From Bacilli bacterium (lineage in GTDB: Bacteria; Bacillota_I; Bacilli_A; RFN20; CAG-288): 64,000 bases of DNA. The first letter of the stretch is position 1, and each line of letters opens with the position of its first letter. A model generated the notes under the pieces. It made no database searches, was not told the DNA's origin, and worked only from the letters and a program-made list of their open reading frames with translations. The stretch lies in the NCBI GenBank assembly GCA_022647725.1, contig JALCLG010000001.1, forward strand, positions 440,931-504,930. The letters run 5' to 3'. The translations under genes and the position numbers were made by a program. Shown here one piece after another: positions 34,319 to 43,556 of the stretch.

Positions 34319-36436
34319 ATGCCGGAAAAGAACTTTGATATTGTTTCCAACTACGGTGTCGACGTTTTTAATGATGCCAGCATGAAGGCTTATCTTACCC
34401 CCAACGTCTATGATGAGCTGAAAAAGACCATCAAGGACGGCAACTCCCTCAATCCCGACCTCGCCGATGCCGTCGCCGACGGCATGAAGAACTGGGCCTT
34501 AAGCAAAGGGGCAACCCACTACACCCACTGGTTCCAGCCGCTCAACGGCCTGACCGCTGAAAAGCATGACTCCTTCATCTCCGTGCCGGACAAGGATGGC
34601 AAAGTCCTGATGGAATTCTCCGGCAAGGAGCTCATCAAGGGCGAGCCGGATGCCTCATCCTTCCCTTCGGGTGGCTTAAGGGCAACCTTTGAAGCCCGTG
34701 GCTATACCGCCTGGGACTGCACCTCGCCGGCCTTTGTCATTCACGATGAATATGGCGCCGTCCTTTATATTCCGACCGCCTTCTGTGCCTATACCGGCGA
34801 AGCCCTCGATGAGAAGACCCCGCTCTTACGGAGCATGGATTGCCTTTCCGAGCAGTCGTTAAGGGTTTTACGAATCTTCGGCGACAAAGAGACCCAGCGG
34901 GTCGTCACCGACGAAGGACCGGAGCAGGAATACTTCCTCATCGACAGCAATGCCTATGAGAAGCGGAAGGATCTGGTCTATACCGGCAGAACCCTCTTTG
35001 GTGCCAATGCCCCGAAGGGTCAGGAGATGGATGACCATTATTTCGGTCCCATCCGGGAGAAGATCGTCTCCTTCATGAAGGAAGTCAACGAAGATCTCTG
35101 GTCCTTAGGCATTCCTGCCAAGACCGAGCATAACGAAGTCGCGCCGAGTCAGCATGAGTTAGCCAACATCTTCTCGCAGACCAACCTCGCTGCCGATCAG
35201 AACCAGATCGTGATGGTCACCCTCAAGAAGGTGGCCAAGAAGCACGGCTTCATCTGCCTTCTGGCGGAGAAACCCTTTGCCGGCATCAACGGTTCCGGCA
35301 AACATAACAACTGGTCCATCAACACGGAAGAAGGCGTCAATCTCTTCAAGCCGGGCAACAACCCCAAGCAGAACCGTCAGTTCCTGGTGTTCTTAACCGC
35401 CGTTGTCAAAGGACTTGATGAGTTCGGCGGACTCTTAAGAGAATCCGTTGCCAGCTATGGCAACGACTTCCGTCTGGGTGCCAACGAGGCCCCGCCGGCT
35501 ATTCTTTCCATTTTCTTAGGCGATGAGCTCGAGGATGTCGTCGAATCCATCATCGATCCGGCCAAAGCCAACAAGGAGAAGACCAGCTATCTCCTCAAGA
35601 CCGGTGCCAAGTCGTTGCCGACGTTACCCAAAGATACCACGGACCGCAACCGAACCTCCCCGTTTGCCTATACGGGCAACCGCTTCGAGTTCCGTATGGT
35701 CGGCAGTGAACAGAACATCGCCGAACCGAACACCGCCCTCAATACCATCGCTGCCAAGGAACTGAAGGATTTTGCTGATTACGTCGAAGGTTCCTCGGAT
35801 AAGGACAAAGCCATCAATGACTGGATCAAGGATAACCTGACCAAGCATTCCCGGGTCATCTTCAACGGGGATGGCTATGCCGACGCCTGGGTCAAGGAAG
35901 CCCAAAGGCGCGGCCTTCCGAACCTCAAGACCACGGTGGAAGCCACCGATGTCTTAAGTCAGGATGATGTCATTGCCCTCTTCCGGGACAGCGGCGTTCT
36001 GACGCCGACGGAACTGAAGTCGCGGGCCAACATCAAGTATTCTCTCTACGCCAACCAGGCCATCATCGATGCCAAGACCATGTCCCATATGGCGCATAAG
36101 CAGTATCTTCCGGCCGCGAACAACTACCTCAGCAAGCTCGCCTTTGAGATCGATAAGACGAAGGCCAGCGGTATTCCGACCCCGAAGACAAGCGTCAAGT
36201 TGGCTAAGGGTGTCTCCAAGCTGATTGACGAGGCAGGAGAAGCTGTCGATAAGCTGGATTCCCTGTTAGTGGAAGCCAAGCTGCACTCGGGCAGAGACTT
36301 AGCCGTCTTCTCCAGGGATAAGCTTCTTCCGGCGATGAAGAACTTAAGAGATCCGATTGATGCTCTTGAGCTTCTTGTCTCCAAGGAAGACTGGCCGGTG
36401 CCGTCCTACGGCGATCTGCTCTTCCATATCATCTAA
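34319..36436 (+). CDS. glnN: glutamine synthetase type III
   Basis: A 705-aa GSIII enzyme that makes glutamine from glutamate, ammonia and ATP, the ammonium-assimilating step in many gut anaerobes. I chose the ATG at 34319 because GGGAGG lies 8 nt upstream; an in-frame ATG at 34229 has none. Signature blocks are KTEHNEVAPSQHE (metal and glutamate site), AGINGSGKHNNWSI (ATP/ammonium loop), and NRTSPFAYTGNRFEFRMVGS. Length is typical of GlnN and twice that of GlnA. It is a single-gene unit with its own terminator. Confidence 0.96.
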   Translation: MPEKNFDIVSNYGVDVFNDASMKAYLTPNVYDELKKTIKDGNSLNPDLADAVADGMKNWALSKGATHYTHWFQPLNGLTAEKHDSFISVPDKDGKVLMEFSGKELIKGEPDASSFPSGGLRATFEARGYTAWDCTSPAFVIHDEYGAVLYIPTAFCAYTGEALDEKTPLLRSMDCLSEQSLRVLRIFGDKETQRVVTDEGPEQEYFLIDSNAYEKRKDLVYTGRTLFGANAPKGQEMDDHYFGPIREKIVSFMKEVNEDLWSLGIPAKTEHNEVAPSQHELANIFSQTNLAADQNQIVMVTLKKVAKKHGFICLLAEKPFAGINGSGKHNNWSINTEEGVNLFKPGNNPKQNRQFLVFLTAVVKGLDEFGGLLRESVASYGNDFRLGANEAPPAILSIFLGDELEDVVESIIDPAKANKEKTSYLLKTGAKSLPTLPKDTTDRNRTSPFAYTGNRFEFRMVGSEQNIAEPNTALNTIAAKELKDFADYVEGSSDKDKAINDWIKDNLTKHSRVIFNGDGYADAWVKEAQRRGLPNLKTTVEATDVLSQDDVIALFRDSGVLTPTELKSRANIKYSLYANQAIIDAKTMSHMAHKQYLPAANNYLSKLAFEIDKTKASGIPTPKTSVKLAKGVSKLIDEAGEAVDKLDSLLVEAKLHSGRDLAVFSRDKLLPAMKNLRDPIDALELLVSKEDWPVPSYGDLLFHII

Positions 36437-36451
36437 CGGACTGAAGAAATC

Positions 36452-36481
36452 AAGGCTCCCTTTCATCGGGGAACCTTTTTG
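36452..36481 (+). terminator. Terminator of glnN
   Basis: AAGGCTCCC / GGGGAACCTT stem followed by TTTTT. Confidence 0.75.
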
Positions 36482-36701
36482 TTGGTTGCCGATAAGATAA
36501 AAACCTGTTAAACAAAAAAATCTTTGGCTAACGCCAAAGAGGGAACTCGTCTTAGGAGAGCGGATATTGAGTTTGTTGTTTCTGAATTCCAACATTCAAA
36601 CCCTGCTGCTCTACTAGAAATTATAGCAAAACAACTCGCCAACGTCAATAAAAAGGTTAAGCGCTTACTTTGCCTAACCTTCGGTGAAAAACAAGAAAGA
36701 A

Positions 36702-36729
36702 AAAAGAGGACCCGGCCGGGTCCTCTTTT
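36702..36729. terminator. Palindromic terminator
   Basis: Perfect palindrome AAAAGAGGACCCGG / CCGGGTCCTCTTTT, at the end of the membrane regulator gene. It can work in both directions. Confidence 0.88.
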
Positions 36730-36731
36730 CC

Positions 36732-38925
36732 TTAGACGGTGAAGATATAAGCTAACATCGGCAAGGCAATGAACATGATGGCGGTGCAGATGGTAAGAAC
36801 AAAGAACATAGCCCTGAGCTTGATGCCGTTATAGGCAATCAAGGTCTTATCCTTCTTGGCATTGGCTCGCTGGAGCTGACCGACTGGTAGGTCATGATCA
36901 GAATCACGGCCAGCGTGAAGACGTTGATCATCGTCAAGAGAGAGAGAACATCGAGGCATCACTAAGCATCTGGAAGGCCACGATCGTGGCGGAGATGGTG
37001 GAGAACATACCGGTGCCTAACATGCCGAGACTGTCCTCGCCGGCATAGGACTGATTATAGAAGGCGATGATGACCCAGAGGATGACGGCAGCTAGGTTGA
37101 TGTAGCTGGTTAGGAAGGTCGCACTGGATAAGGATGCCCGGTTAGCCCGCACCACAATCGTATACTGGGAGTAGCTGAGCTCCGGATGGTCTTGATTGAC
37201 GACATAGGAGATGTACTCCTGATGGCTGGGATAGCCGTTGATGGCCCGGAAGCCATCGGTGAAAGCCGTCGAGGATCCGTTGGCCTTATAGACGCCTTCA
37301 TTGATGGAGCATTTGAGATAGCCGGAGGAACCGCTGACCTGATCGGCACTGACATCGACGATGCTGGCAGCATGGTAGCGGAGATTGGTGACGGTTAACC
37401 ACGACGTCGGAACGATATTCATCCAGAACTGCGCTGTTTCCAGAGGATAGCGAGGGTTATCGTAGGCTTTGGAGACATTGCAGGAGAAGGCCATCAGCTG
37501 GAACATCCGGTAGTCTCTCGTCCCATCCAGTTTCTCGCGGTAGTAGGGTTCGCCCGGATCGAAGTAGTAGTTGAGGGTATCGTTGTCGACGCCTTTGCCG
37601 ATATCGAAGTTCCGGTGATAGTCCTTGTAAATCGTGGATTCATGAAGCCCCGGATAGGACTGCCGTTCAACGGTCCAGCCTTTGCGGATGGAACTCAAGA
37701 ACGTGTCCGCCTTGATGGTCATCGAAGCGGCTTCCTTGGTCAAAGCCTGCTTCTCTTCGGCGGAGACATTGGGATTAGCGGCTTCAACGGCCTTGATAGC
37801 CGTGGTCACATTCTCGTAGAGCTTGAACGGGGTTGCCAGTTCAATGTAGTCCGGGATGGAACCCGGTCCATACCGGACTTCGTTGGTGTCGTTATCGACG
37901 GTGAAGTAATCCTGATCCTGAGTCTCGCCTTCTTCCAAAGGCTGGGCATCGATGGTGGTGTCGTTCTTATAGGCAGCGAACCTCTTATGGAAGTCATCCT
38001 GCGAGAAGTCGAACCAGACTTCCATGGCTGCCGAGAAGTATTCGTTGGAAGGCTTGATGTTATAGATTTTATAAATTTGGGCACCGATATTGACATCACA
38101 GTAGTTAAGACTGCTGACCTGATCCTTGGTGTTGGTAGCCAGATAGGTGCTACGGAAATTCTTGGAATCTTTGTCGGAGATGGTATCCTTCGTAACATCG
38201 TCGTTATAGGACTCTGAGAACTTGGCTAAGGATTCCTGTCTGTTTTGGAAGACATCATAGCCGCAATAGCCGTTGTAACCGATGAGCGGCAAGGCAATGA
38301 AGGCAAGAGAAACCCAGAGGGAGACCCGTTTGCCATGGCCTAAGACGCGGTAGTTTCTCGAGAAGTAGTGCTGGTTCATGGCCTTGGCCATTTGTTCGCT
38401 GAGATCGTTCTTCTGGATGGCGGCCAAATCTTCGTCCACCTTCAGTCCCTCAAAAGGCGGAAGATCTTTGGTATCATTGGTCAAAAGCTCTAAGGGTAAG
38501 AAGAAGTAGGTGGCTAACCGATTCAGAATCGCCTTGGAAGGAAGAGAGTAGCCGGACCTGATCTTGTTGAACTCCTTCTGGGAAATCAAGATGGCTCAGG
38601 CCAAGGAAATCTGATACTTCTCCGTCAGATACTTATCGAGATAGCGGATCTTTTCCGTTTTCCTTTGGAAGCCATAGTCCTTTTCATTCAAAGGCAGGGC
38701 TTCTTTGCCGGTCCGGGCTTTTGCATAAGAGAAGCCGCTGAAGGACTTCTTCATCTTATAAATCAGATAAAGTCCGCCGACCTGATGGCCTGAACGGATG
38801 GCATCATACTGAGACTTCGACAAATGAAGATAAAGGAGGGCATTGATGTTTTGTTTCTTCAGGTAATCCGTTAGAGTGCAGAAGACTTCTTTGGGGATGG
38901 TTTCCTTGGATGACTTAGGATCCAT
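36732..38925 (-). pseudogene. large membrane protein with N-terminal helix-turn-helix, three lesions
   Basis: A gene of about 730 codons from ATG 38925 to TAA 36732. The N-terminal 120 residues resemble two degenerate XRE-like helix-turn-helix units (LYLHLSKSQYDAIRSGHQVG and LISQKEFNKIRSGYSLPSKAILNRLA). Then come one helix near residue 180, a big extracytoplasmic region of about 380 residues, and four to five C-terminal helices. Lesions: an in-frame TGA at 38593-38595 (EKYQISLA-stop-AILISQ); an extra TC in a (TC)n run at about 36944-36953; and one missing base near 36880. It would be a transmembrane sensor-regulator of unknown family. Confidence 0.72.
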
Positions 38926-39005
38926 AAAGGTTTCCTCGTTTCAATGCTTTTATTATAGCCTCTCAACGGGAAAAGAAGAACTGCGGAAACAGGGTTTGAA
39001 AGAAT

Positions 39006-40412
39006 TTAGGCTGACAGGATATCCTTGGAGGTATCTGCTAGCCGCTTCCGGAAGATCTTCGGGGTAATGATGAGATAGACGATCGTCGACACCAGTCCTC
39101 CGCCACAGTCAGCAATCAGCTCGGCATAGAAAGCTGACTCGGCTGTCCCGGTCCAGAAGGGGAGCAGGAATAAGAACGGAATCATGAGGAATACCTTCCG
39201 GAACAGGGACAGCCAGATGGAGTATTTGGCCTGTCCTAAGCCGGTAAGACCATCGACAAAGACATACTGGAAGGCTAAAGGGATGATGCCATACATATAA
39301 ACCATGATGTACTTGGTTGCTTCCGAAATCAAACGGGACTGGTCCGATGAACCGCTGTGGAAGCTCCCCACAAAGAGCGTGGCAAACGGAGTTGCCAGAA
39401 GATAGCTCAGTCCAAAGGCACCGCAGCAGAACAGGAATCCGAAAAGAGTGATCTCCTTTTCAGACTTTTTGATGAGATCGATGTTCTTAGCTCCGTAGTT
39501 ATAGCCTAAGAGGGGCTGAGTCCCGCTGGAGATGCCAAGCAAGGGGCCCGTAAATAAACTTTCATAGGCTAAGACGATGGTGGCGATTTCAATATAGAAA
39601 TCTCCATCGGATCCTCCGTAACGCTGTAAGACCGTGTTCAGGATGATCAGCACCAGGGAATCCGTAGCTAAGATGATCCACGGCGAGAAACCTAAGGTCA
39701 TGATCTTCCAAGCAATCTTCATCTCAGGCTTGCGGATGGCAAGACGTATTTTACTCTTTGTCAAAAGGAAAACAATTACGAAAGCCAAGGAAATGAGTTC
39801 GCTGATAACCGTAGCAATAGCCGCGCCATCCACTCCGAGCTTGAAAACATAGATGAATAAAGGATCCAGCCCGACATTGATAAGACAGCCTATCGAAATC
39901 GTAATCATCGCCGCCACCGGGTGACCCATGGCGGTGATGAACTGGTTCAGCCCTAAACTCACCACTCCTAAGACCGTTCCCATCAGATACCATTTCATAT
40001 ACCGATAGGCATAAGGGTAGCTAGCCTCACTGGCACCGAAAGCCAGCAGCATCGGTTTCAGGAAGAGATAGCAGAAGAGCATCAGCATGAGTGACAAAAT
40101 CAGACACAGCCAGAAAGCTGTGGCTAAGATCCGTTTGGCATTTTCTTCCTTCTTCTCGCCTAAGGAGATGGATAGGAGCGGTCCGCCGCCTAATCCGACC
40201 CAGAATCCGAAGGAGGTGATGAAGCTGCAGATGGGGGCACAGACACCGACGCCAATGAGGGACAGGGCACCTTCGTTGCCGCCGATATTGGAAACATAGA
40301 TGCGGTCCACGATGGAATATAAAACCGAGACCAGCTGTGCCAGCATGGCCGGCAAGGCTAAGGCAAAGATGTTATGCCAGGTATGGCTACTGCCAAGATC
40401 GAGTCTTTTCAT
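39006..40412 (-). CDS. MATE family multidrug/sodium efflux transporter
   Basis: A 468-aa inner membrane protein with 12 predicted helices in two similar halves. Typical MATE features are LALPAMLAQLVSVLYSIVDRIYVSNIGG at the start, GFWVGLGGGPLLSISLG, and the second-half repeat around ISSGTQPLLGYNYGAKN. These antiporters expel drugs or toxins using Na+ or H+. No operon partner and no nearby regulator are visible. The start codon at 40412 retains the first helix. Confidence 0.93.
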   Translation of the reverse strand: MKRLDLGSSHTWHNIFALALPAMLAQLVSVLYSIVDRIYVSNIGGNEGALSLIGVGVCAPICSFITSFGFWVGLGGGPLLSISLGEKKEENAKRILATAFWLCLILSLMLMLFCYLFLKPMLLAFGASEASYPYAYRYMKWYLMGTVLGVVSLGLNQFITAMGHPVAAMITISIGCLINVGLDPLFIYVFKLGVDGAAIATVISELISLAFVIVFLLTKSKIRLAIRKPEMKIAWKIMTLGFSPWIILATDSLVLIILNTVLQRYGGSDGDFYIEIATIVLAYESLFTGPLLGISSGTQPLLGYNYGAKNIDLIKKSEKEITLFGFLFCCGAFGLSYLLATPFATLFVGSFHSGSSDQSRLISEATKYIMVYMYGIIPLAFQYVFVDGLTGLGQAKYSIWLSLFRKVFLMIPFLFLLPFWTGTAESAFYAELIADCGGGLVSTIVYLIITPKIFRKRLADTSKDILSA

Positions 40413-40487
40413 AGCGCGGAGATTGTAGCATAGAAAAAGAGGAATACAAGGAGAAAGCGGTGCTCCGAGTGAAGAAACGGAAACCGC

Positions 40488-41456
40488 CTAAGCCTTAGGC
40501 AAAAGCCGGCTGCTGCGCTGCTGAATCAACAAGATCATTTTCTGTTTCAAAGCCAAAGGCAGGAAGGATTCCTCGACTTTCTTACCATAGGTCTCCTGCA
40601 AACTGACGATGCTAGCTATCAAGTCGATGGCAACTTTCTCGGAAAGTCCGATGTTTTGAGCAAAGGCGATAAAATCATGACGGGTCAAATGGGAGTTTTT
40701 GCCTTGTAGGGTCAGCGCCGTTTCCTCTTTGTCTTCAGGCATCAGAATGTTGACGGGGAGAAGATCATAGGCTGGGGAAAGGCTAAAAAGGTTCTTATCT
40801 ACCTGAATCAAGGAGAAATTCTTGAGATGCATATCGGAATTGCCAGTCACAAAGCAGAAAAGGAGGCGGTAATAAAGCTCCGTCAGATCAAAGAGAGACT
40901 GCGACGAATAGCGACGGATCAGACTGGCAATCTGCTCATACGAGCCACGATACTTGTCTTCCGTCAGTCTTCCGCTCAGTTGGCAGCAGTCCTCCATCGG
41001 GATCCGGACCACGTCCTGTTTGGAAAAGACCCGGTCAATCCGCCGGGTAAGATAGGCTAAGGATCCGTCTTTCAGCCTGATCAGAGCATGAGGGCAGGTG
41101 CTGATCTTGGAGGCATCCGCTAAGGTCATCACCAGCTGCTCGGCCTCCGGAAGGCTGGGATAGTCTTCCGTCTGTGGCTTGAGAATATAACCGGCAGGAA
41201 AATCGGTCAAGGTCAGCCGGGAAACCCTATGGGAGAATTTCTCTAAGGAAAGCGACATTTTCTTCTGAACCCCCGGAACAGCAATGCCCTTCCGGACGGA
41301 TTTCAAGGCATACTCTTTCAGAATTTTCTGAGAAAGATCAATCTCGGGAAGCGTCGATGAATCAAAGAATTTCTCGATGCAATGCTGATGCCAGCCCTGA
41401 TCACTGGGACCATCCGACAGCAGTTCACCACAGCAAAGGCAACGTTCATTTACCAT
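40488..41456 (-). CDS. hipT: HipT-like serine/threonine kinase toxin
   Basis: A 322-aa kinase matching the core and C-terminal part of HipA without its N-terminal subdomain. It has an N-terminal Cys/His cluster (CLCCGELL...GWHQHC), a Gly-rich loop equivalent VPGVQKKMSL (residues 60-69), the catalytic motif GNSDMHLKN (205-213) and the metal-binding YDLLP (230-234). HipA/HipT toxins phosphorylate aminoacyl-tRNA synthetases and stop growth; HipT of the split HipBST systems targets TrpS. Ribosome site GGAGG lies inside hipS, and the start overlaps it by 11 bp. Confidence 0.88.
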   Translation of the reverse strand: MVNERCLCCGELLSDGPSDQGWHQHCIEKFFDSSTLPEIDLSQKILKEYALKSVRKGIAVPGVQKKMSLSLEKFSHRVSRLTLTDFPAGYILKPQTEDYPSLPEAEQLVMTLADASKISTCPHALIRLKDGSLAYLTRRIDRVFSKQDVVRIPMEDCCQLSGRLTEDKYRGSYEQIASLIRRYSSQSLFDLTELYYRLLFCFVTGNSDMHLKNFSLIQVDKNLFSLSPAYDLLPVNILMPEDKEETALTLQGKNSHLTRHDFIAFAQNIGLSEKVAIDLIASIVSLQETYGKKVEESFLPLALKQKMILLIQQRSSRLLPKA

Positions 41457-41787
41457 GAGAAACAGCCTCCTTTGTCCGGAAAACCTGAACTGCTCCGATG
41501 GGATCCGTCAAGGAAACCAAGGCTAATCCCATCCGATCCTGGGAAGAGACCTTCCAATTGTGAACAACGACTTCCAAAAGCCATCCCTCGGGAATCAGGC
41601 CATCGAAGAAAGAAAAAAAGTTATGAGAGAAATAGGGCTCTTTCTGTAAGGGCATTGTCAAAGAGATAGGCTGTGCCTGAGGGTTATCTAGCCAAGTGGA
41701 ATCATAGGCAAACTCATAACCGGTATCCGTCTCAGAAAGAACCCCGCAGAAGGTTCCCTGAAAATAGACAAATCCTTGTCTAATCAT
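41446..41787 (-). CDS. hipS: HipS-like protein (HipA N-terminal subdomain as separate gene)
   Basis: A 113-aa protein corresponding to the N-terminal subdomain 1 of HipA, with GTFCGVLSETDTGYEFAYDSTWL, PISLTMPLQKEPYFS and FFDGLIPEGWLLEV. In tripartite HipBST systems this part is a stand-alone antitoxin that blocks the kinase. It overlaps hipB by 8 bp and hipT by 11 bp, so the three are translated in step. Confidence 0.85.
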   Translation of the reverse strand: MIRQGFVYFQGTFCGVLSETDTGYEFAYDSTWLDNPQAQPISLTMPLQKEPYFSHNFFSFFDGLIPEGWLLEVVVHNWKVSSQDRMGLALVSLTDPIGAVQVFRTKEAVSHGK

Positions 41788-42004
41788 GGGATTCCAGCCT
41801 TCCTGGGACTAAGGTATAGCCAAACATCGCTAACGCGTCATTGACCTTATCCATGCGGACGGTCTTCTTGCCTTGCTCAAGATCACGGATGAAACGAAGC
41901 CCAAGGCCCGAACGCAAAGCAAAATCCTTCTGCGTCATCTTTAAACGGCGGCGTTGCTGTTTAACAAATTGTCCGATGGACAAAGGCTCTTTTGATTCAT
42001 TCAT
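41780..42004 (-). CDS. hipB: HipB-like helix-turn-helix regulator
   Basis: A 74-aa XRE-type protein (IGQFVKQQRRRLKMTQKDFALRSGLGLRFIRDLEQGKKTVRMDKVNDALAMFG), the usual HipB fold. It would bind the three 18-bp operators just upstream and repress the operon. No ribosome site precedes the ATG; the -10 box ends only 6 nt ahead, so translation may start on a leaderless mRNA. Confidence 0.9.
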   Translation of the reverse strand: MNESKEPLSIGQFVKQQRRRLKMTQKDFALRSGLGLRFIRDLEQGKKTVRMDKVNDALAMFGYTLVPGRLESHD

Positions 42005-42010
42005 ATCTTA

Positions 42011-42038
42011 ATTATATACCTTTTAGGGTATATTTCAA
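42011..42038 (-). promoter_or_regulatory. hipBST promoter overlapping operator O1
   Basis: TTGAAA (42033-42038), 16-bp spacer, TATAAT (42011-42016) on the minus strand, with operator O1 filling the spacer and the -10 region. Confidence 0.75.
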
Positions 42039-42114
42039 TAGATTTATTGTTAATATATACCCTAAAGGGTATAATATTACATCAAATTTAATATATTATC
42101 CCCTATAGGGTATA
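42015..42114. promoter_or_regulatory. Three 18-bp HipB operators
   Basis: O1 TATACCTTTTAGGGTATA (42015-42032), O2 TATACCCTAAAGGGTATA (42056-42073), a near-perfect palindrome, and O3 TATCCCCTATAGGGTATA (42097-42114). Centre-to-centre spacing is 41 bp for both pairs, near four helical turns, which suits cooperative binding. Confidence 0.88.
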
Positions 42115-42133
42115 TTTTAAGAAGAAACAGTGG

Positions 42134-42904
42134 CTATTCCCGGTCAATGACACCATTATAGATGGCACTTAACGTTGTTGAATTCTGTTTCTTTGCCGTC
42201 AGGTTGACGGTGAGAGCACGTAAGGAGACCAGCATCCCTAACGCATCGACCGTCAGACTCTCATCCCCATAGCCCTCTTCCTTGTCATCCTTGTAGGCCT
42301 GATGAGTGTAGCTATACGTTAAGCTGTCGCCTTCAACTGCCATGAACTGATGGTAGCGGCTATGCTGTTTCAGGAAATCGCCGTAGTAGAGGCCCCCTGA
42401 CACTAATCCGGCATTCGACGTCGAATAAAAGAGAGTGACAGCCTTCGACTCCATCTCCGCCTGGGAGAAGAGACTGTCCTTCGTATAGGTCTGCAGATCT
42501 CCGGTCTGCTCCGACGTCAGATACCCATGCTTCAGGACATCATAGTGATAGTAGCCGTCGGTGGCATCAAAGTAGCTGTGGGAGGAGGCATCCGTCAGAT
42601 AAAGGGAAGACTCCTCATCAAGCGTACATAACTCTCCGGTGAAGGTGTCCTTCACCCGGGAGTAGTAGTCTTTCATATCCGTTCTATCTACTCTTATGGA
42701 AACACTCATCGTCCCTAAGAGAGCACTGTCCAAGGAGTTAACGAGAGTCGAGCTGTAATCCACCTTGGCACTGGTCAAGGAGCTGATGGCCTTATCGACG
42801 GACAAGGAAGCTAAAAAAGCGGTAATGTCCTGAGGGACGTTATCGCTTTGACAGGCAGTTAAGAAGAGACCGGTAAGAAGACAGGCAAATGTTTTCAGCT
42901 TCAT
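42134..42904 (-). CDS. lipoprotein of unknown function, last gene of the mal operon
   Basis: A 256-aa protein with a lipoprotein signal (FACLLTGLFLTACQS). The soluble part is rich in Ser, Thr and Tyr and has no recognised domain. Its start overlaps the stop of the previous lipoprotein by 4 bp (ATGA), so they are made together. It lies at the 3' end of the maltodextrin operon and could help bind or present glucans, or may just share transcription. No terminator is visible between its stop and the hipB operators 20 bp further on. Confidence 0.8.
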   Translation of the reverse strand: MKLKTFACLLTGLFLTACQSDNVPQDITAFLASLSVDKAISSLTSAKVDYSSTLVNSLDSALLGTMSVSIRVDRTDMKDYYSRVKDTFTGELCTLDEESSLYLTDASSHSYFDATDGYYHYDVLKHGYLTSEQTGDLQTYTKDSLFSQAEMESKAVTLFYSTSNAGLVSGGLYYGDFLKQHSRYHQFMAVEGDSLTYSYTHQAYKDDKEEGYGDESLTVDALGMLVSLRALTVNLTAKKQNSTTLSAIYNGVIDRE

Positions 42905-43545
42905 TCCGCGGAATAGCTGTAAGCAGAGACAAGATCCACGTTCTTGGAAGGATCCGAGGATCCGTTCTTGATCTGGATCGTCTCCGTCGTTAGCAGCCCT
43001 TCCTCATTATAGACTAAGGCAATGTTGTAGCGGCCATAAACCGCGATGGAATCATAGACGTCATTGCCGTCGACGACGCCGGTCTTGACGTGGAAGAAGG
43101 TCAGCTCCGCCGAGAGTCCTTCACAGGAGAAGACAAGGCTGCTCCCCTCGGTCTTAAAGGCCATATGGGTCATCACATCGTTATTGTTGGTCAGTTTGCT
43201 CTTGATGCGGTAATAGGCATAGTCGCTTTCGGAGTAATTGCTGTCCACTCCGTTGGTAGGATAGAAGTTGTTAATGCTGATTCTTAAGGGAGCGTGGTAA
43301 ATATAGCTACGGCTTTTGGAATTCTTGTCGAGGGTATCCGCCGGCAGCATGGCCCCGGTGAAAGGCTCAAAGCTGTCAAACTGAACGAGATGTCCGGTGA
43401 CGGACATCTGGTAGACGGTGGCCGTGGCCGTCTTCAGGGCGGAGACAGCTGCTGTCGAGGCCTTGATGACGCTAGCCTCATCATAGCTGTGGCAGCTTGT
43501 CACTAACAGCAAAGGCAGCAGCAATCGGATGACTTGTTTTCTCAT
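42901..43545 (-). CDS. lipoprotein of unknown function in the mal operon
   Basis: A 214-aa protein with a lipoprotein signal (RLLLPLLLVTSCHS). The mature part shows sequence style similar to the next gene (both have YSxSxE and GVDSNYSESD-type stretches), but no known fold is recognised. It starts 11 bp after the giant malK and overlaps the next gene by 4 bp, so it is the sixth gene of the maltodextrin operon. Confidence 0.8.
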   Translation of the reverse strand: MRKQVIRLLLPLLLVTSCHSYDEASVIKASTAAVSALKTATATVYQMSVTGHLVQFDSFEPFTGAMLPADTLDKNSKSRSYIYHAPLRISINNFYPTNGVDSNYSESDYAYYRIKSKLTNNNDVMTHMAFKTEGSSLVFSCEGLSAELTFFHVKTGVVDGNDVYDSIAVYGRYNIALVYNEEGLLTTETIQIKNGSSDPSKNVDLVSAYSYSAE

Positions 43546-43556
43546 GGATGCCTCCC

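Noticed and set aside
36524..36742. 72-aa ORF with a TTG start between glnN and the membrane regulator
   Set aside because: Its N-terminal part looks somewhat protein-like, but it has no ribosome site, begins in a small hairpin and ends inside the palindromic terminator.
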